NCBI GenBank assembly: GCA_003577355.1
Contig: QEUZ01000046.1
Span: 1-33,243, forward strand
Direction of reading: 5' to 3'
DNA length: 33,243 bases
From: Chloroflexota bacterium
GTDB lineage: Bacteria > Chloroflexota > Chloroflexia > Thermomicrobiales > CFX8
The position numbers and the translations under genes were made by a program. Shown here piece after piece: positions 16,410-25,200 of the stretch. Below the pieces are notes generated by a model. That model was not told where the DNA came from. It did no database searches and saw only the letters and a list, made by a program, of their open reading frames with translations. Position 1 is the first letter of the stretch; every line of letters starts with the position of its first letter.

Positions 16410-16438
16410 CGCGCGGCGCAAACACAAACGGCCGCGCG
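16410..16438 (-). terminator. GC-rich hairpin downstream of the copper chaperone gene
   Basis: An 8-bp stem (CGCGCGGC / GCCGCGCG) with a 13-nt loop lies 41 nt after the chaperone stop on the minus strand. No T-tract follows. The rest of the 330-bp gap 16149-16478 has no gene or strong signal that I can support, apart from a minor GAGCGG/CCGCTC hairpin near 16242. Confidence 0.35.
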
Positions 16439-16478
16439 CGATGCGCACGGCCGGTAGTCGCTGTAGCGCCCCGGTTCG

Positions 16479-16691
16479 TTAGGCTTGGGTCGCGACGTCG
16501 TAGCCTGCTTCTTCGATCCCCGCCAGGATCTGCCCCTCCGCAACCGATTCCGAGGCGATGACAGTGACCAGCTTCGTTTGCACGTCGACTTTGACTCGCT
16601 CCACGCCTGGGATCGCGGTCAACTCGTTCGTGATCGCCGCGACGCAATGCTGGCAACTGACATCCGGGACACGATATGTGCGCTCAACCAT
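16479..16691 (-). CDS. copZ: CopZ-like heavy-metal-associated (HMA) copper chaperone
   Basis: This 70-aa cytosolic protein has the ferredoxin-like HMA fold. The metal-binding loop reads VPDVSCQHCVAAI (Cys at about residues 13 and 16), a CxxC variant of the usual MxCxxC with Ser in place of the usual residue before the first cysteine. It would bind Cu(I) and hand it to a P-type ATPase or a sensor. Start ATG at 16691 with GAGGAGG upstream. A sigma-70 promoter with a CsoR-type operator at the start site indicates copper-induced expression. Neither a copper ATPase nor csoR lies in this window, so the partners must be elsewhere. Confidence 0.88.
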   Translation of the reverse strand: MVERTYRVPDVSCQHCVAAITNELTAIPGVERVKVDVQTKLVTVIASESVAEGQILAGIEEAGYDVATQA

Positions 16692-16719
16692 CCTCTTAGC
16701 AACCTCCTCATGTGTCGAA

Positions 16720-16736
16720 ATACCCCCACGGGGTAT
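16720..16736. promoter_or_regulatory. CsoR-type operator
   Basis: ATACCCC-CAC-GGGGTAT, a perfect 7-bp inverted repeat with a 3-bp spacer, matches the TACCCC..GGGGTA pattern bound by CsoR/RcnR-family copper sensors. It covers about +1 to +17 of the predicted copZ transcript, a position expected to block RNA polymerase. Confidence 0.75.
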
Positions 16737-16742
16737 ACATCA

Positions 16743-16771
16743 ATCATATCTCCATGGTGCACTGTTTGCAA
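16743..16771 (-). promoter_or_regulatory. Promoter of the copZ-like gene
   Basis: On the minus strand, -35 TTGCAA (16766-16771) and -10 TATGAT (16743-16748) are 17 nt apart. Predicted start is near 16736, at the edge of the CsoR-type operator. Confidence 0.72.
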
Positions 16772-16895
16772 CACAGGATTCAATGAGCGCCAGACTGGAA
16801 GCGGCACCGTGAGAATTTAACATAATGCTAGGGCAGCATATGGTGTAATTTAGCGGGGAGTGAGCTTAAGGAGACTGGGAGAGCACGATCGACAT

Positions 16896-17447
16896 ATGCG
16901 TGAGTTGTTCTTCTCCGGCGCGACGATCGCGTTCGCGTACGGCGCAATCGAAGCGCATCCTGCTGAGGCGCTGTGCATCGTGGCGAACGCTGATGGGATC
17001 ATGGCTTCGGGCCACGCCGGCAGGGTGCGGCTTGCTGCCGGCCCAGAAATCGAACGCGAGCTGCGCGCCCAGGCGCCACTATTGCTCGGCACGAGCTACC
17101 TGACCGGGCCTGGCAATTTGGCCTCGGCGGGCGTGCGCCTGATCGCCCACATCATCGCCTCCCAAACGCCGGGTGCGCCGGTGCTACGTACCGAGCTCGA
17201 ACGTGGACTCGACCGCGCCTTCGAGCAGCTCTCGCTCAAGGGGATGCGCAGTTTAGCGATGCCGGACATCGGCATGCGCATCCCCGGCATCTCGGTAGAA
17301 GCGGCAGCAGCACTTCCGGTCGGCGCGCTCTCACGCCGCCTACGGCTCGGTGCGTCGTTCGAGCGCGTCACGATTGTCTCCCTCGATCGCGGGTACTTGC
17401 AGGCTGCGCGAGACCGGCTCATCGCGCTGGGAGCGCTCGATGCCTGA
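16896..17447 (+). CDS. Divergent macro-domain (Appr-1''-p processing-like) protein
   Basis: This 183-aa protein has the macro-domain order of segments: ALCIVANADGIMASGHAGRV (counterpart of IVNAAN..GGGVAGAI), RLAAGPEIERELRAQ, then YLTGPGNLASAGVRLIAHII (T/G-rich loop and strand). These are followed by MRSLAMPDIGMRIPGISVEAAA (counterpart of SIAFP.IstG.fG.P...AA). Macro domains bind ADP-ribose or hydrolyse ADP-ribosyl groups. Here the NAAN core is altered to ANAD and the glycine loop is degenerate, so catalysis is uncertain. ATG at 16896 is chosen; a GTG at 16860 would add 12 residues but has no usable SD. It is divergent from copZ and stands alone, with no ADP-ribosyltransferase nearby. Confidence 0.68.
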   Translation: MRELFFSGATIAFAYGAIEAHPAEALCIVANADGIMASGHAGRVRLAAGPEIERELRAQAPLLLGTSYLTGPGNLASAGVRLIAHIIASQTPGAPVLRTELERGLDRAFEQLSLKGMRSLAMPDIGMRIPGISVEAAAALPVGALSRRLRLGASFERVTIVSLDRGYLQAARDRLIALGALDA

Positions 17448-17520
17448 CGCACGCGTCGCGCCGGCAATGTAGCGCGGAGCGTGGACATAAATCGGCAAGT
17501 ATTTCTTGATTGGAACGGCG

Positions 17521-17646
17521 TTGTCGGATCCGGCGGGCGACACGTCACGCGAAGCACGACACGACCTTGACCTGGCACTCGGGTGCGCAGTGGGAGTCGC
17601 CCTGCTCGTAGTGGTTGTGCTCGTTGCCTATCTGTGGATGCTGTAA
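17521..17646 (+). CDS. Possible 41-aa single-pass membrane microprotein
   Basis: From a TTG at 17521 (or TTG at 17506) the frame reads MSDPAGDTSREARHDLDLAL followed by a strongly hydrophobic stretch GVALLVVVVLVAYLWML and TAA at 17644-17646. The design, a charged N-terminus and one C-terminal helix, resembles the 69-aa protein at 3678. The SD is weak and the frame opens only at 17491, so it is uncertain. It lies after the macro-domain gene on the same strand and overlaps the convergent ABC ATPase stop by 19 bp. Confidence 0.35.
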   Translation: MSDPAGDTSREARHDLDLALGCAVGVALLVVVVLVAYLWML

Positions 17647-18479
17647 CGGTCTAACGGCTCAGCCATTGCTGCACTATCGCTGATGACTTCCCCGTCGCGC
17701 AGCTCGATGACGCGGTCGGCGAGGTCAATCAGCACGGGGTCGTGCGTCGCGACAATCGCCGTCACACCTTCGCTGGATACCAGCGCACTGATCAACGTCA
17801 TGATCGTGCGCGCAGTGTTCGAGTCCAACTGCCCAGTCGGTTCGTCTGCCAGCAGCAGACGCGGAGAGTTCGCCAAGGCCCGCGCGATGGCGACGCGCTG
17901 CTGTTCTCCACCCGACAACTCAAACGGGCGATGGCCCGCTCGCTCTCCCAGGCCGACCAGCTCCAGCAGGATGCGCACACGTTCCTCACGGCGTGCGACA
18001 TCTGCCTGCGCAAGCCGCAGTGGGATCTCGACATTCTCGGCGGCAGTGAGGATTGGGATGAGGCCAAACGCCTGGAAGATGAACCCGATGGTGTTCCTGC
18101 GCAGGTCGAGCAAGCCTTGCTCGCCCATGGCCGTAACCTCGGCCCCGTCGATCCAGACTCTGCCGCTCGTCGGCCGGTCCAAACCGCCGATGCAGTTGAG
18201 CAACGTTGTCTTCCCGGAACCGGAGCGCCCGTGGACGGCAACAAGCTCACCACGCGTCACCCGCATGCTAACCCCACGCAGCGCGCGCACCACATGATCT
18301 CCAATGGGGTACTCGCGGGTAATCTCTTCGACTTCGACGATCGGCTTACTTGCATCGAATGGGCGGCGCACCTGTCCCGTCCAGGCGCTGCGCTCTTCGC
18401 CATCGTCGGTCGGGGTGACGAAGACGGAGCGGCCCCCCTCGCGACCACGCGGTTTCCAGCGCTCGTAATCGTCGCTCAT
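17628..18479 (-). CDS. ABC exporter ATPase 2 (MacB/LolD-type)
   Basis: This 283-aa nucleotide-binding subunit powers the FtsX-like permeases encoded upstream. About 45 hydrophilic residues without a known domain precede the ATPase, longer than usual for LolD. Walker A is GRSGSGKT (84-91), the Q-loop FIFQAFGL (about 133-140), signature LSGGEQQR (188-195), Walker B LLLADEPT (D212, E213) and the H-loop THD (H246). Start ATG at 18479 overlaps the preceding stop by 4 nt, which indicates translational coupling. It is the last gene of a four-gene exporter operon. LolD/MacB ATPases drive mechanotransmission of substrates out of the membrane rather than through a pore. The substrate here is unknown. 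Confidence 0.93.
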   Translation of the reverse strand: MSDDYERWKPRGREGGRSVFVTPTDDGEERSAWTGQVRRPFDASKPIVEVEEITREYPIGDHVVRALRGVSMRVTRGELVAVHGRSGSGKTTLLNCIGGLDRPTSGRVWIDGAEVTAMGEQGLLDLRRNTIGFIFQAFGLIPILTAAENVEIPLRLAQADVARREERVRILLELVGLGERAGHRPFELSGGEQQRVAIARALANSPRLLLADEPTGQLDSNTARTIMTLISALVSSEGVTAIVATHDPVLIDLADRVIELRDGEVISDSAAMAEPLDRYSIHR

Positions 18480-19453
18480 CGCGGTTCCTCATCTCCGTCG
18501 CGCTCACGGTCCGGCCAGACGCTGATATGGTCGCTTTCCAAGTCAAGACGCACGCGACGTTCCAGTTCGAGCGCCGTCACATACTCGCGTGGGAGCTGCA
18601 AACGCCCGGCGCGGTCCAGCACAGCGAACTCTTCGGCAATGACCTGGTGTTCGCCTTCGACGTTCAGTTCCGTACGGCGCAGCGTCTCGCTGCTTGTGCG
18701 GCCATCGCGGATCGCGACGGTGCGGTTGACTTGCCCTGAAACCAGCGGGTCGTGAGTCACGACCACGACCGTGACGTTGAGGTCCTCGGCCACCGAGCGC
18801 AGGACGCCAAAAACTTCGGTCGAGGTGCGTGTATCCAGCTCCCCGGTTGGTTCGTCTGCCAAGAGCACAGACGGCGAGTTTGCAAGCGCAACGGCAATCG
18901 CGACACGCTGTTGTTCGCCACCGGAGAGCCGGTCGGGGCGGTGGTCGGCCCGCTGCGCCAACCCAACAAGCTCCAGCAGCTCCAGCGCGCGCGCTCGACG
19001 CAGGTCACGAGGCTGGCCTTCAAGGATCATCGGCAGCTCAACATTCTCCATCGCCGTCAAATAGGGCAAAAGATTGCGAGCTGTTTGCTGCCAAACGAAG
19101 CCAATCACTTGCCTGCGATAACGGGTACGCTCCTTGGCATCCATATTCAACAGGTCAAACCCTGCGACAACTGCTCTACCCGCCGAGGGGACATCCAGCC
19201 CGCCAAGGATCGACAGCAGCGTCGACTTTCCGGAACCCGATGCACCGACAATCGCAATAAACTCGCCCTGTTGCACAACGAGGTCGAGCCCTTGCAGTGC
19301 AACGACTTCCAACTCGGCAATCTTGTAGATCTTGACCAAGTTATCGCAGACGATCTGGGCGCCAGCCCCGAACTGGATGCGTTCGACATGCGCAGCGCGG
19401 TCGCGCAAGGTCCGAAAGTCGACCTGCTCCGCTGCGGCAGTGCTTCTACTCAC
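18476..19453 (-). CDS. ABC exporter ATPase 1 with C-terminal AbrB/MraZ-like swapped-hairpin segment
   Basis: This 325-aa ATPase of the MacB/LolD type has Walker [10 protein letters not shown] (70-78), Q-loop [12 protein letters not shown], signature LSGGEQQR (176-183), Walker B VLLADEPT (D200, E201) and H-loop H234. After the ATPase ends near residue 255 an extra ~70 residues follow. Positions 274-315 ([19 protein letters not shown], then [23 protein letters not shown]) closely follow the AbrB/MraZ swapped-hairpin pattern: vdxxGRixiPxxlrexLgl..gxxvxlxxxxdxixi. That fold usually dimerises and often binds DNA, so here it may dimerise the ATPase or act in regulation. Its start overlaps the permease stop, and its stop overlaps ATPase 2, by 4 nt each. 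Confidence 0.92.
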   Translation of the reverse strand: MSRSTAAAEQVDFRTLRDRAAHVERIQFGAGAQIVCDNLVKIYKIAELEVVALQGLDLVVQQGEFIAIVGASGSGKSTLLSILGGLDVPSAGRAVVAGFDLLNMDAKERTRYRRQVIGFVWQQTARNLLPYLTAMENVELPMILEGQPRDLRRARALELLELVGLAQRADHRPDRLSGGEQQRVAIAVALANSPSVLLADEPTGELDTRTSTEVFGVLRSVAEDLNVTVVVVTHDPLVSGQVNRTVAIRDGRTSSETLRRTELNVEGEHQVIAEEFAVLDRAGRLQLPREYVTALELERRVRLDLESDHISVWPDRERDGDEEPR

Positions 19454-22206
19454 TCGTCCCCCAATCGCAACGCGCTCCCGAGGTTGGCGCGCCGTGCAGC
19501 TTGCGTTACCAGGGCAATCGCAGCAGCCACAACGGCAACGAGCCCCAACGCGAGCACCCCAATAGTGACATAATCAACGACGACGGGCACTGCCACCCCA
19601 GGGCCAGTAAAGGCCGTCATATCGATGCCCGGCTCGATCAGCAGTACCGTCCCGATCCCCAGCGCAATGCCGACAATCAGCGACAGCACCAGCGGTGGAG
19701 CCTGTTCGACAACAATCAGGCCCAGCACCTGCTTGTCTGACATTCCGAGCGTGCGCAAGAAGGCGATGTCACGCGCTCGTGCTCGTGCAGTCAAGGCCAA
19801 TGCCACAGCGACCGCCAGAGCCGAATATGCTGCAGCAATGGCAATGCCGATGCGGAACCCGGTTGTCGTGCCGCGAATGAGCGGCGCATCGTGGACTTTT
19901 GCGTATTCCTGGTATCGAGCAGTCAAGCTGGCACTGACCGACTGGCTCGCCAACGTTGCTGCCAGCTCCTGGTACGCCGCATCTGGCGCGCCGATGTACT
20001 GGCGGTTCACCGGAAACGATCGAGGGTTCCCTGTCGCCAGGAGCGCATCGAGCGAGGTCACGACAAACGACTGTCCTTCAGGCAACGTTGGGAAGCCATT
20101 GCGGACATCTGCAACAATGAAGGAAATCTCCTTTCCGTTCATGTTGAGCGCAAACGTTTCACCACGTTGCGGCCCCTGGCTCAGTACCCAGCGGCTGGAG
20201 ACAATGGCTGGGATCGGGTTCGCGGGCGTACCAATGCTGCTCGCGAACTCCGCGTCCAGCATTTGCCGCGGGAACTGCGGATCAGCCGGCGTCCCAGCGT
20301 TGATCTCGGCATAGGTGCGCGTGTCAACTGCGAGCACGTTGACCATCCCAAACACGGGCGTGCGTGAGACGATCGAGAAGCCGCCTTTGGCGAAGGCCGG
20401 CGCAACCCCGGTGACGCTGTCAACCACCGTCAGATCGACGCCGTGATACAGGGGAGCGTCTGGAAACGCATCGACCCGATACGGTGCGCCAACTGTTTGC
20501 CAGGATGTGCGGATCTGACCATCGTCGATGCTGTGCAACAGCACCGAAGAAAAAACCCCGACTGCAACCGCCAGCAGCAACACCAGGAGCGGCGCAGAGT
20601 TGATCGACGGCTGTCGCGCAACGCGCCTGAAGCCAAGCGACGGCACCAGGTCACGAAGATAGATGTCAAAGCCCTCGGTGCTTCCCTGCGACGAGCCGGC
20701 CGAGAGTCCGCGCCGGCGGAGCAAGTACACACCCGCAAGCGCGACGGCAACGATACCCGCCTCAACCGCCCACCGACGTGGGGATACCTTTGTCAGGACG
20801 ATGTCGGAGCGTTCGATCGCCCGCAGCGGCCGGTTGACGAACGGAATGAGGAAGACGACGAGCAAAAGGGCCGTCGCTCCTGCGAGGCCGAATGCTACGA
20901 GCGGGGAGAGAAAACTGGCCCGCTCTCCGACGAACACGCTGGCAGCGACGAACCCGAGCGCAGCTGCCGGGATCGCGAGCAGCAACCCTTCGGTGAGCTG
21001 CGCCGCAAGCAGTTGTCCGGCACTGCCTCCACGACCGCGCAACAAGGCGGTCTGGTCGCGCCGCCGCTCGGCGATCAACGCGGCAACCAACCCAAGCACC
21101 GCTAACGAAACGGCCAACAGCCCGATCGAGGCAAGCGACAACATCGCTTCCGTCAGACCCCGCTGGGCGATATACCGCCGGAAGATCGCCGACAACCCAG
21201 TTCGGACCGTCGTATCGGTTGGTGGTGCGAGGCCGGTTGCGGGGTACTCTGCATCGAGCCGGCGGACATCCGCGGCAAGGATTGCGAGGTCTCCAGCGTC
21301 GAACAGCTTGGTATCGGTGAAATAGCGCCACTTATAGGCAACCCCCATGGGCGAAATGGCCTCCAGCAATTGCGGGTAGGCATCCTTCGCCATCAGTGCG
21401 GTCGCATAAAAGTGCGTCACTTGCCCATCGTCGTATTCGATCGCGCGGTCGAGACGCACGTCCGCGAACCACCATGGGTCTTGGACATCGTTGACGGCGA
21501 TCACGCCGACCACCTCGTACACGACGTACTGCAGGTTGCGCGACGGTGTTCGTCGCACGATCGCATCTTCCGGGTCGGGCATCGTCCAGAAACGGTCGCC
21601 AACTGTTGCACCAATTTGACGTAACGTTTCAGCGGACGCTGCGACTTCGAAGACCTGTGCTTCCTCCTGCGCGATGTCGAACGGCACCGGAACACGCTCG
21701 GTGGTAGCCTGCGGCATGCGGCCAGAAACGAGCGTCAGCCGCGATTCGATAGCATCCCCTTGCCGCAGCGTGAAGTAACGCGGGCTGGGATACCGGTCGG
21801 TTCCTGGCAGATCAAGGAAACGGTATCGCGGCGAATCGAAGAGAAACGAGCGACTTCCGATGATCTTCTGGATCGACTCAGCCAACGATTCCTGGAACCG
21901 CGCGCCCTCAGCATCGATGTTCGCGTAGAGATCGTCGCCCTCTGCAGGTTGGATGCGTAGAGCGCGCGCCATCTCGATATTCCGCAGGAACGAGCGCGAC
22001 CCGTCGACGGCGTGACGCAACCCGTCGTCCGACATCGTGTTGAACAAGCGGGGTATCGACGCGAAAATGAAGCTTGAAACAAGCACAACGGCGAACACGA
22101 TCCCAACCAGTGCGCGGTCCTCGCGCAGGCGCCGGAGTTGCGCGACAATCGCCGCGACGCTGGCGATTGGCCGCACGCTGCGACGGTCGAGGGCGATGCG
22201 CGCCAT
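19450..22206 (-). CDS. FtsX-like ABC permease, 918 aa
   Basis: This is the membrane subunit of a heteromeric MacB/LolC-like exporter. One N-terminal helix (about 32-55, ALVGIVFAVVLVSSFIFASI) is followed by a large extracytoplasmic domain of about 300 residues. The first FtsX four-helix block starts near 355 (LSLASIGLLAVSLAVLGLVAAL), then ALLRGRGGSAGQLLAAQLTEG. A second single helix near 540 (PLLVLLLAVAVGVFSSVLL) leads to another outer domain, and a final FtsX block starts near 785 with IAFLRTLGMSDKQVLGLIVVEQ. This duplicated layout is the ABC3-permease arrangement. It overlaps ATPase 1 by 4 nt and starts 3 bp after the upstream permease. The substrate is unknown; lipids, lipoproteins or peptides are typical of the class. 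Confidence 0.9.
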   Translation of the reverse strand: MARIALDRRSVRPIASVAAIVAQLRRLREDRALVGIVFAVVLVSSFIFASIPRLFNTMSDDGLRHAVDGSRSFLRNIEMARALRIQPAEGDDLYANIDAEGARFQESLAESIQKIIGSRSFLFDSPRYRFLDLPGTDRYPSPRYFTLRQGDAIESRLTLVSGRMPQATTERVPVPFDIAQEEAQVFEVAASAETLRQIGATVGDRFWTMPDPEDAIVRRTPSRNLQYVVYEVVGVIAVNDVQDPWWFADVRLDRAIEYDDGQVTHFYATALMAKDAYPQLLEAISPMGVAYKWRYFTDTKLFDAGDLAILAADVRRLDAEYPATGLAPPTDTTVRTGLSAIFRRYIAQRGLTEAMLSLASIGLLAVSLAVLGLVAALIAERRRDQTALLRGRGGSAGQLLAAQLTEGLLLAIPAAALGFVAASVFVGERASFLSPLVAFGLAGATALLLVVFLIPFVNRPLRAIERSDIVLTKVSPRRWAVEAGIVAVALAGVYLLRRRGLSAGSSQGSTEGFDIYLRDLVPSLGFRRVARQPSINSAPLLVLLLAVAVGVFSSVLLHSIDDGQIRTSWQTVGAPYRVDAFPDAPLYHGVDLTVVDSVTGVAPAFAKGGFSIVSRTPVFGMVNVLAVDTRTYAEINAGTPADPQFPRQMLDAEFASSIGTPANPIPAIVSSRWVLSQGPQRGETFALNMNGKEISFIVADVRNGFPTLPEGQSFVVTSLDALLATGNPRSFPVNRQYIGAPDAAYQELAATLASQSVSASLTARYQEYAKVHDAPLIRGTTTGFRIGIAIAAAYSALAVAVALALTARARARDIAFLRTLGMSDKQVLGLIVVEQAPPLVLSLIVGIALGIGTVLLIEPGIDMTAFTGPGVAVPVVVDYVTIGVLALGLVAVVAAAIALVTQAARRANLGSALRLGDE

Positions 22207-22209
22207 CGG

Positions 22210-25200
22210 TTACTCCCCTCCCAGCCGCAACACGGAACCGAGGCCCAACCGGCGCAGGAACGCTGCCAGGGCGATCACCACGACAATCAACACGACGATT
22301 GTCACTGCCTCCAGCGCCAACACTGCTTTCCACGGGATGACGACGATCACCGCCGGCACAACTGCCGCCGCTTCTTGCGTGAGTGAAACCAACGGCAGCA
22401 CCGACCAGGCAAGGACCAGGCCAAGAACCGTCCCGCCAGCGATGCTCATGCCAACCAACAAACCGTTTTCGAGCGTGAGCCAGCCGGTGAGCTGACCGGT
22501 AGAAAGCCCCAATGCGCGCAACAGAGCAAACTCCGTCAGGCGTTCGCGCGCCGACACCGCTGCGCTCACTGCGAATCCCAAGGCGGCGAACAGCCCAGCC
22601 GCGACAAAACCGAGCGCAAGTGATCCGATATTGCCCAAAGCAACTGGGTCGTTCAACAGTTTCCGCCCCTCGCTCACGCGATCTTGCACCCGTGGGCTGA
22701 AGTACGGGGATTCCTGTAAGTCAAGTGCCACGCGCTCGATCTCAGCGTCGTCTGCTGCGAGCCACCACTCATCCGGTACGACCAGGTTGCCGTCGGAGGC
22801 ATACTCCAGCATCGCGAACGACGGCAAGTCGACGATGACCAGGCTGTAGCGATGCGGGTTAAGCGTTGGGAACCCATCGATAACACCGACGAGTTGCACT
22901 GCGCGACGTTCCCGCCCCAAGTCGAGTGGCACTGTCTCACCAATCCGTGATTCGGTGAGATCTAGGAACCGTTGCGACACCAGCGCAGGGATAGTCTGTT
23001 CCAGCTCGTTCGGCCCAAACGACAGCGCGTACACCACGGCGATGGAGCCTGTCCCGACCAGCGATCCGACACTAAAGCTGAGCCGTACTGCATTGCCCTC
23101 CACAGCAGTTTCGAAGCGGCTGATCTGCGGCGGGTCGAGCGCCCCGATCGGCACGTTGAACTTTGTCGTCCAGTCGTCGGAGTTGGTAGGCAGTGCAACG
23201 TCAGTCCACGCGCCGCCGTCTAGGTCGGCGCTCGCCTGGACCCGCTGGATCTCGAAGACGCCAGAACGCGGAATGCGCGGTGTCGGCAAGGCGCGGAAGT
23301 CGATCGAGACGAGCGACACCGGATATTCGGGTGTTGCGACCCTGCCGTCAGCCATGCGGAATGCCAGGTTCAGCTCGACCCGTTGCGGTTCACCGCTCAA
23401 CTCGTTGCGCAACGGGCCGCCGCTGATGCGATAGAGCATCCCACCAGCGTCCTGGATCACGATGGAAAACGATGGCGCAATGCTCGGCAGTTCCTCTGGA
23501 GGGACGGGGAGATCATCTGGCGGAGGATCGAGCTGGACACGCAGGTCGAACGCCAGGCGGGCCGGAGAACCGACCAGTTCCACAGCCGCCAATTCCGGCC
23601 TGCCTTCGGCGAGACGCGCCAGTAACGCATCGAAAGGCTGGGTCGACAAGTCTTCGCGGAAGTTCACGACACCGGCTGCCCGCGTCGCGTCGATGCCAAG
23701 CACATCCGCCTGCCCAGCCGACCGCGAAACGGTGAGTGAGTCATATAGGACGGGCAAGGTCTCGTCGACCCCATCCAGGCTGCGATGAGCGTTTGACAGG
23801 GAGTACATTGGGATGCCCCTGCCGACGCGGATGTCCGGACGCAACCGAATGTCGCCGCCGATGCGGTAATCGGCCTGGTCCTGTTGTGACACCGACCAGG
23901 TGCGGCTGTAGGCAACCGCAAACAACCCGATCGCCAGCGCAAGCATCAACAGGAGTGCCGAGCGGGCATAGCGCAGTGGCCGGCGCGAGAGCTGCCAGGC
24001 GCCGAGACTCGGCACCAGCGACTTTCGCCCAGTTGTCGAGCGCTCGGCGACGCGCGCAAGTAGGGGCACCAACCGTAGTGCAACGACAGCACCTGCCAAC
24101 AAGCCGATGGCCGGTGCGGCGATCAGGAACGGGTCGAGGGAAAGTCGTCCCTTCACCGTCTCAGTGATCGGAGCTCCATAGCGTCGGAGCTGCCAGAGTG
24201 CAAGCCCAGCAATGACGACCATAACGAGGTCGATACCGGCGCGTTGCGCCAGCCCTTGCGACGCTTGCCGTCCGAGCGATGACCGCGCTTGCACAAACAA
24301 GCGCGCAGAGCGGTGCGCCGGAACAACGAGCGCCACAACGCACCCGATGGCAGCCACCATTGCCAGCACATACGCCTCGCGGGTAACGACGGGGTTGATC
24401 GTCAAATCGATGGCATCAAGTGGCCCGATATGGTTGAGCGCGCGTAGCACGAATGCCGCGATCCACGGCCCAAACACCGCCGCCGGGACCGCAAGCACCA
24501 GGCCCTCCATCAACGCCATCGTTGCGATCTGGCTGTTGTCGGCGCCGCGTGAACGCAGCAATGCCGTCTCGATCCGGCGCTGTTCGATCAGGAGGCCCGC
24601 TGTCAGTACGAGCGCGTACCCCGCGAGGATTGCCAACTGCACGGTGAGGATGAACACCCCGGAGCGCGTGACGAGCAGCGAGCGCTCGGCACGCCGGAGG
24701 ATGCCATCCAAGTCGGTTTCAACGGTGAAACGCTCGTTTGGACCACGCCCAAAGTTCAGCACCGCGTCGAGCGTTTCCACGCCACCACGCAACTGCGGCA
24801 CTTCGTCGACGTCGAGATTGTCGAAATAGGGGTAAATGCGCCAGTTGACTTCCGAGCTTGAGGTGCTGAGCTTCTCTAGAAACGCCGCCTGGCTCGTGAC
24901 GAATGGACCGTACGTCGTGAACGATTCACCGACCTGCACCCCATCCAGCACGAGCGTATCTTCCCACCAGTAGGGGTCGAGCCGGTCGCGTATCGTGAAC
25001 AAGCCGGATATTTCGACCGTGACGATCCGGTCCGCCTCACGACGGCTCTGAACAGCCACTCGGTCTCCGACAGTCAGCCCAAGCTGCTGCGCGGTTGCAT
25101 CCAGCAGCAGCGCCTGGACGTTGAATTCCCCTGGCACGTCCGCTGGCCAGCTACCTGCCACGAGATCGACGCGCGACTCGAATTCCTCGAAGAAGGAGAA

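Noticed and set aside
16353-16457. 34-codon plus-strand ORF (MAKRQSLCRQ..) in the gap before copZ
   Set aside because: The SD-like GGAG is only 2 nt from the ATG, and the frame runs through the copZ 3' hairpin.
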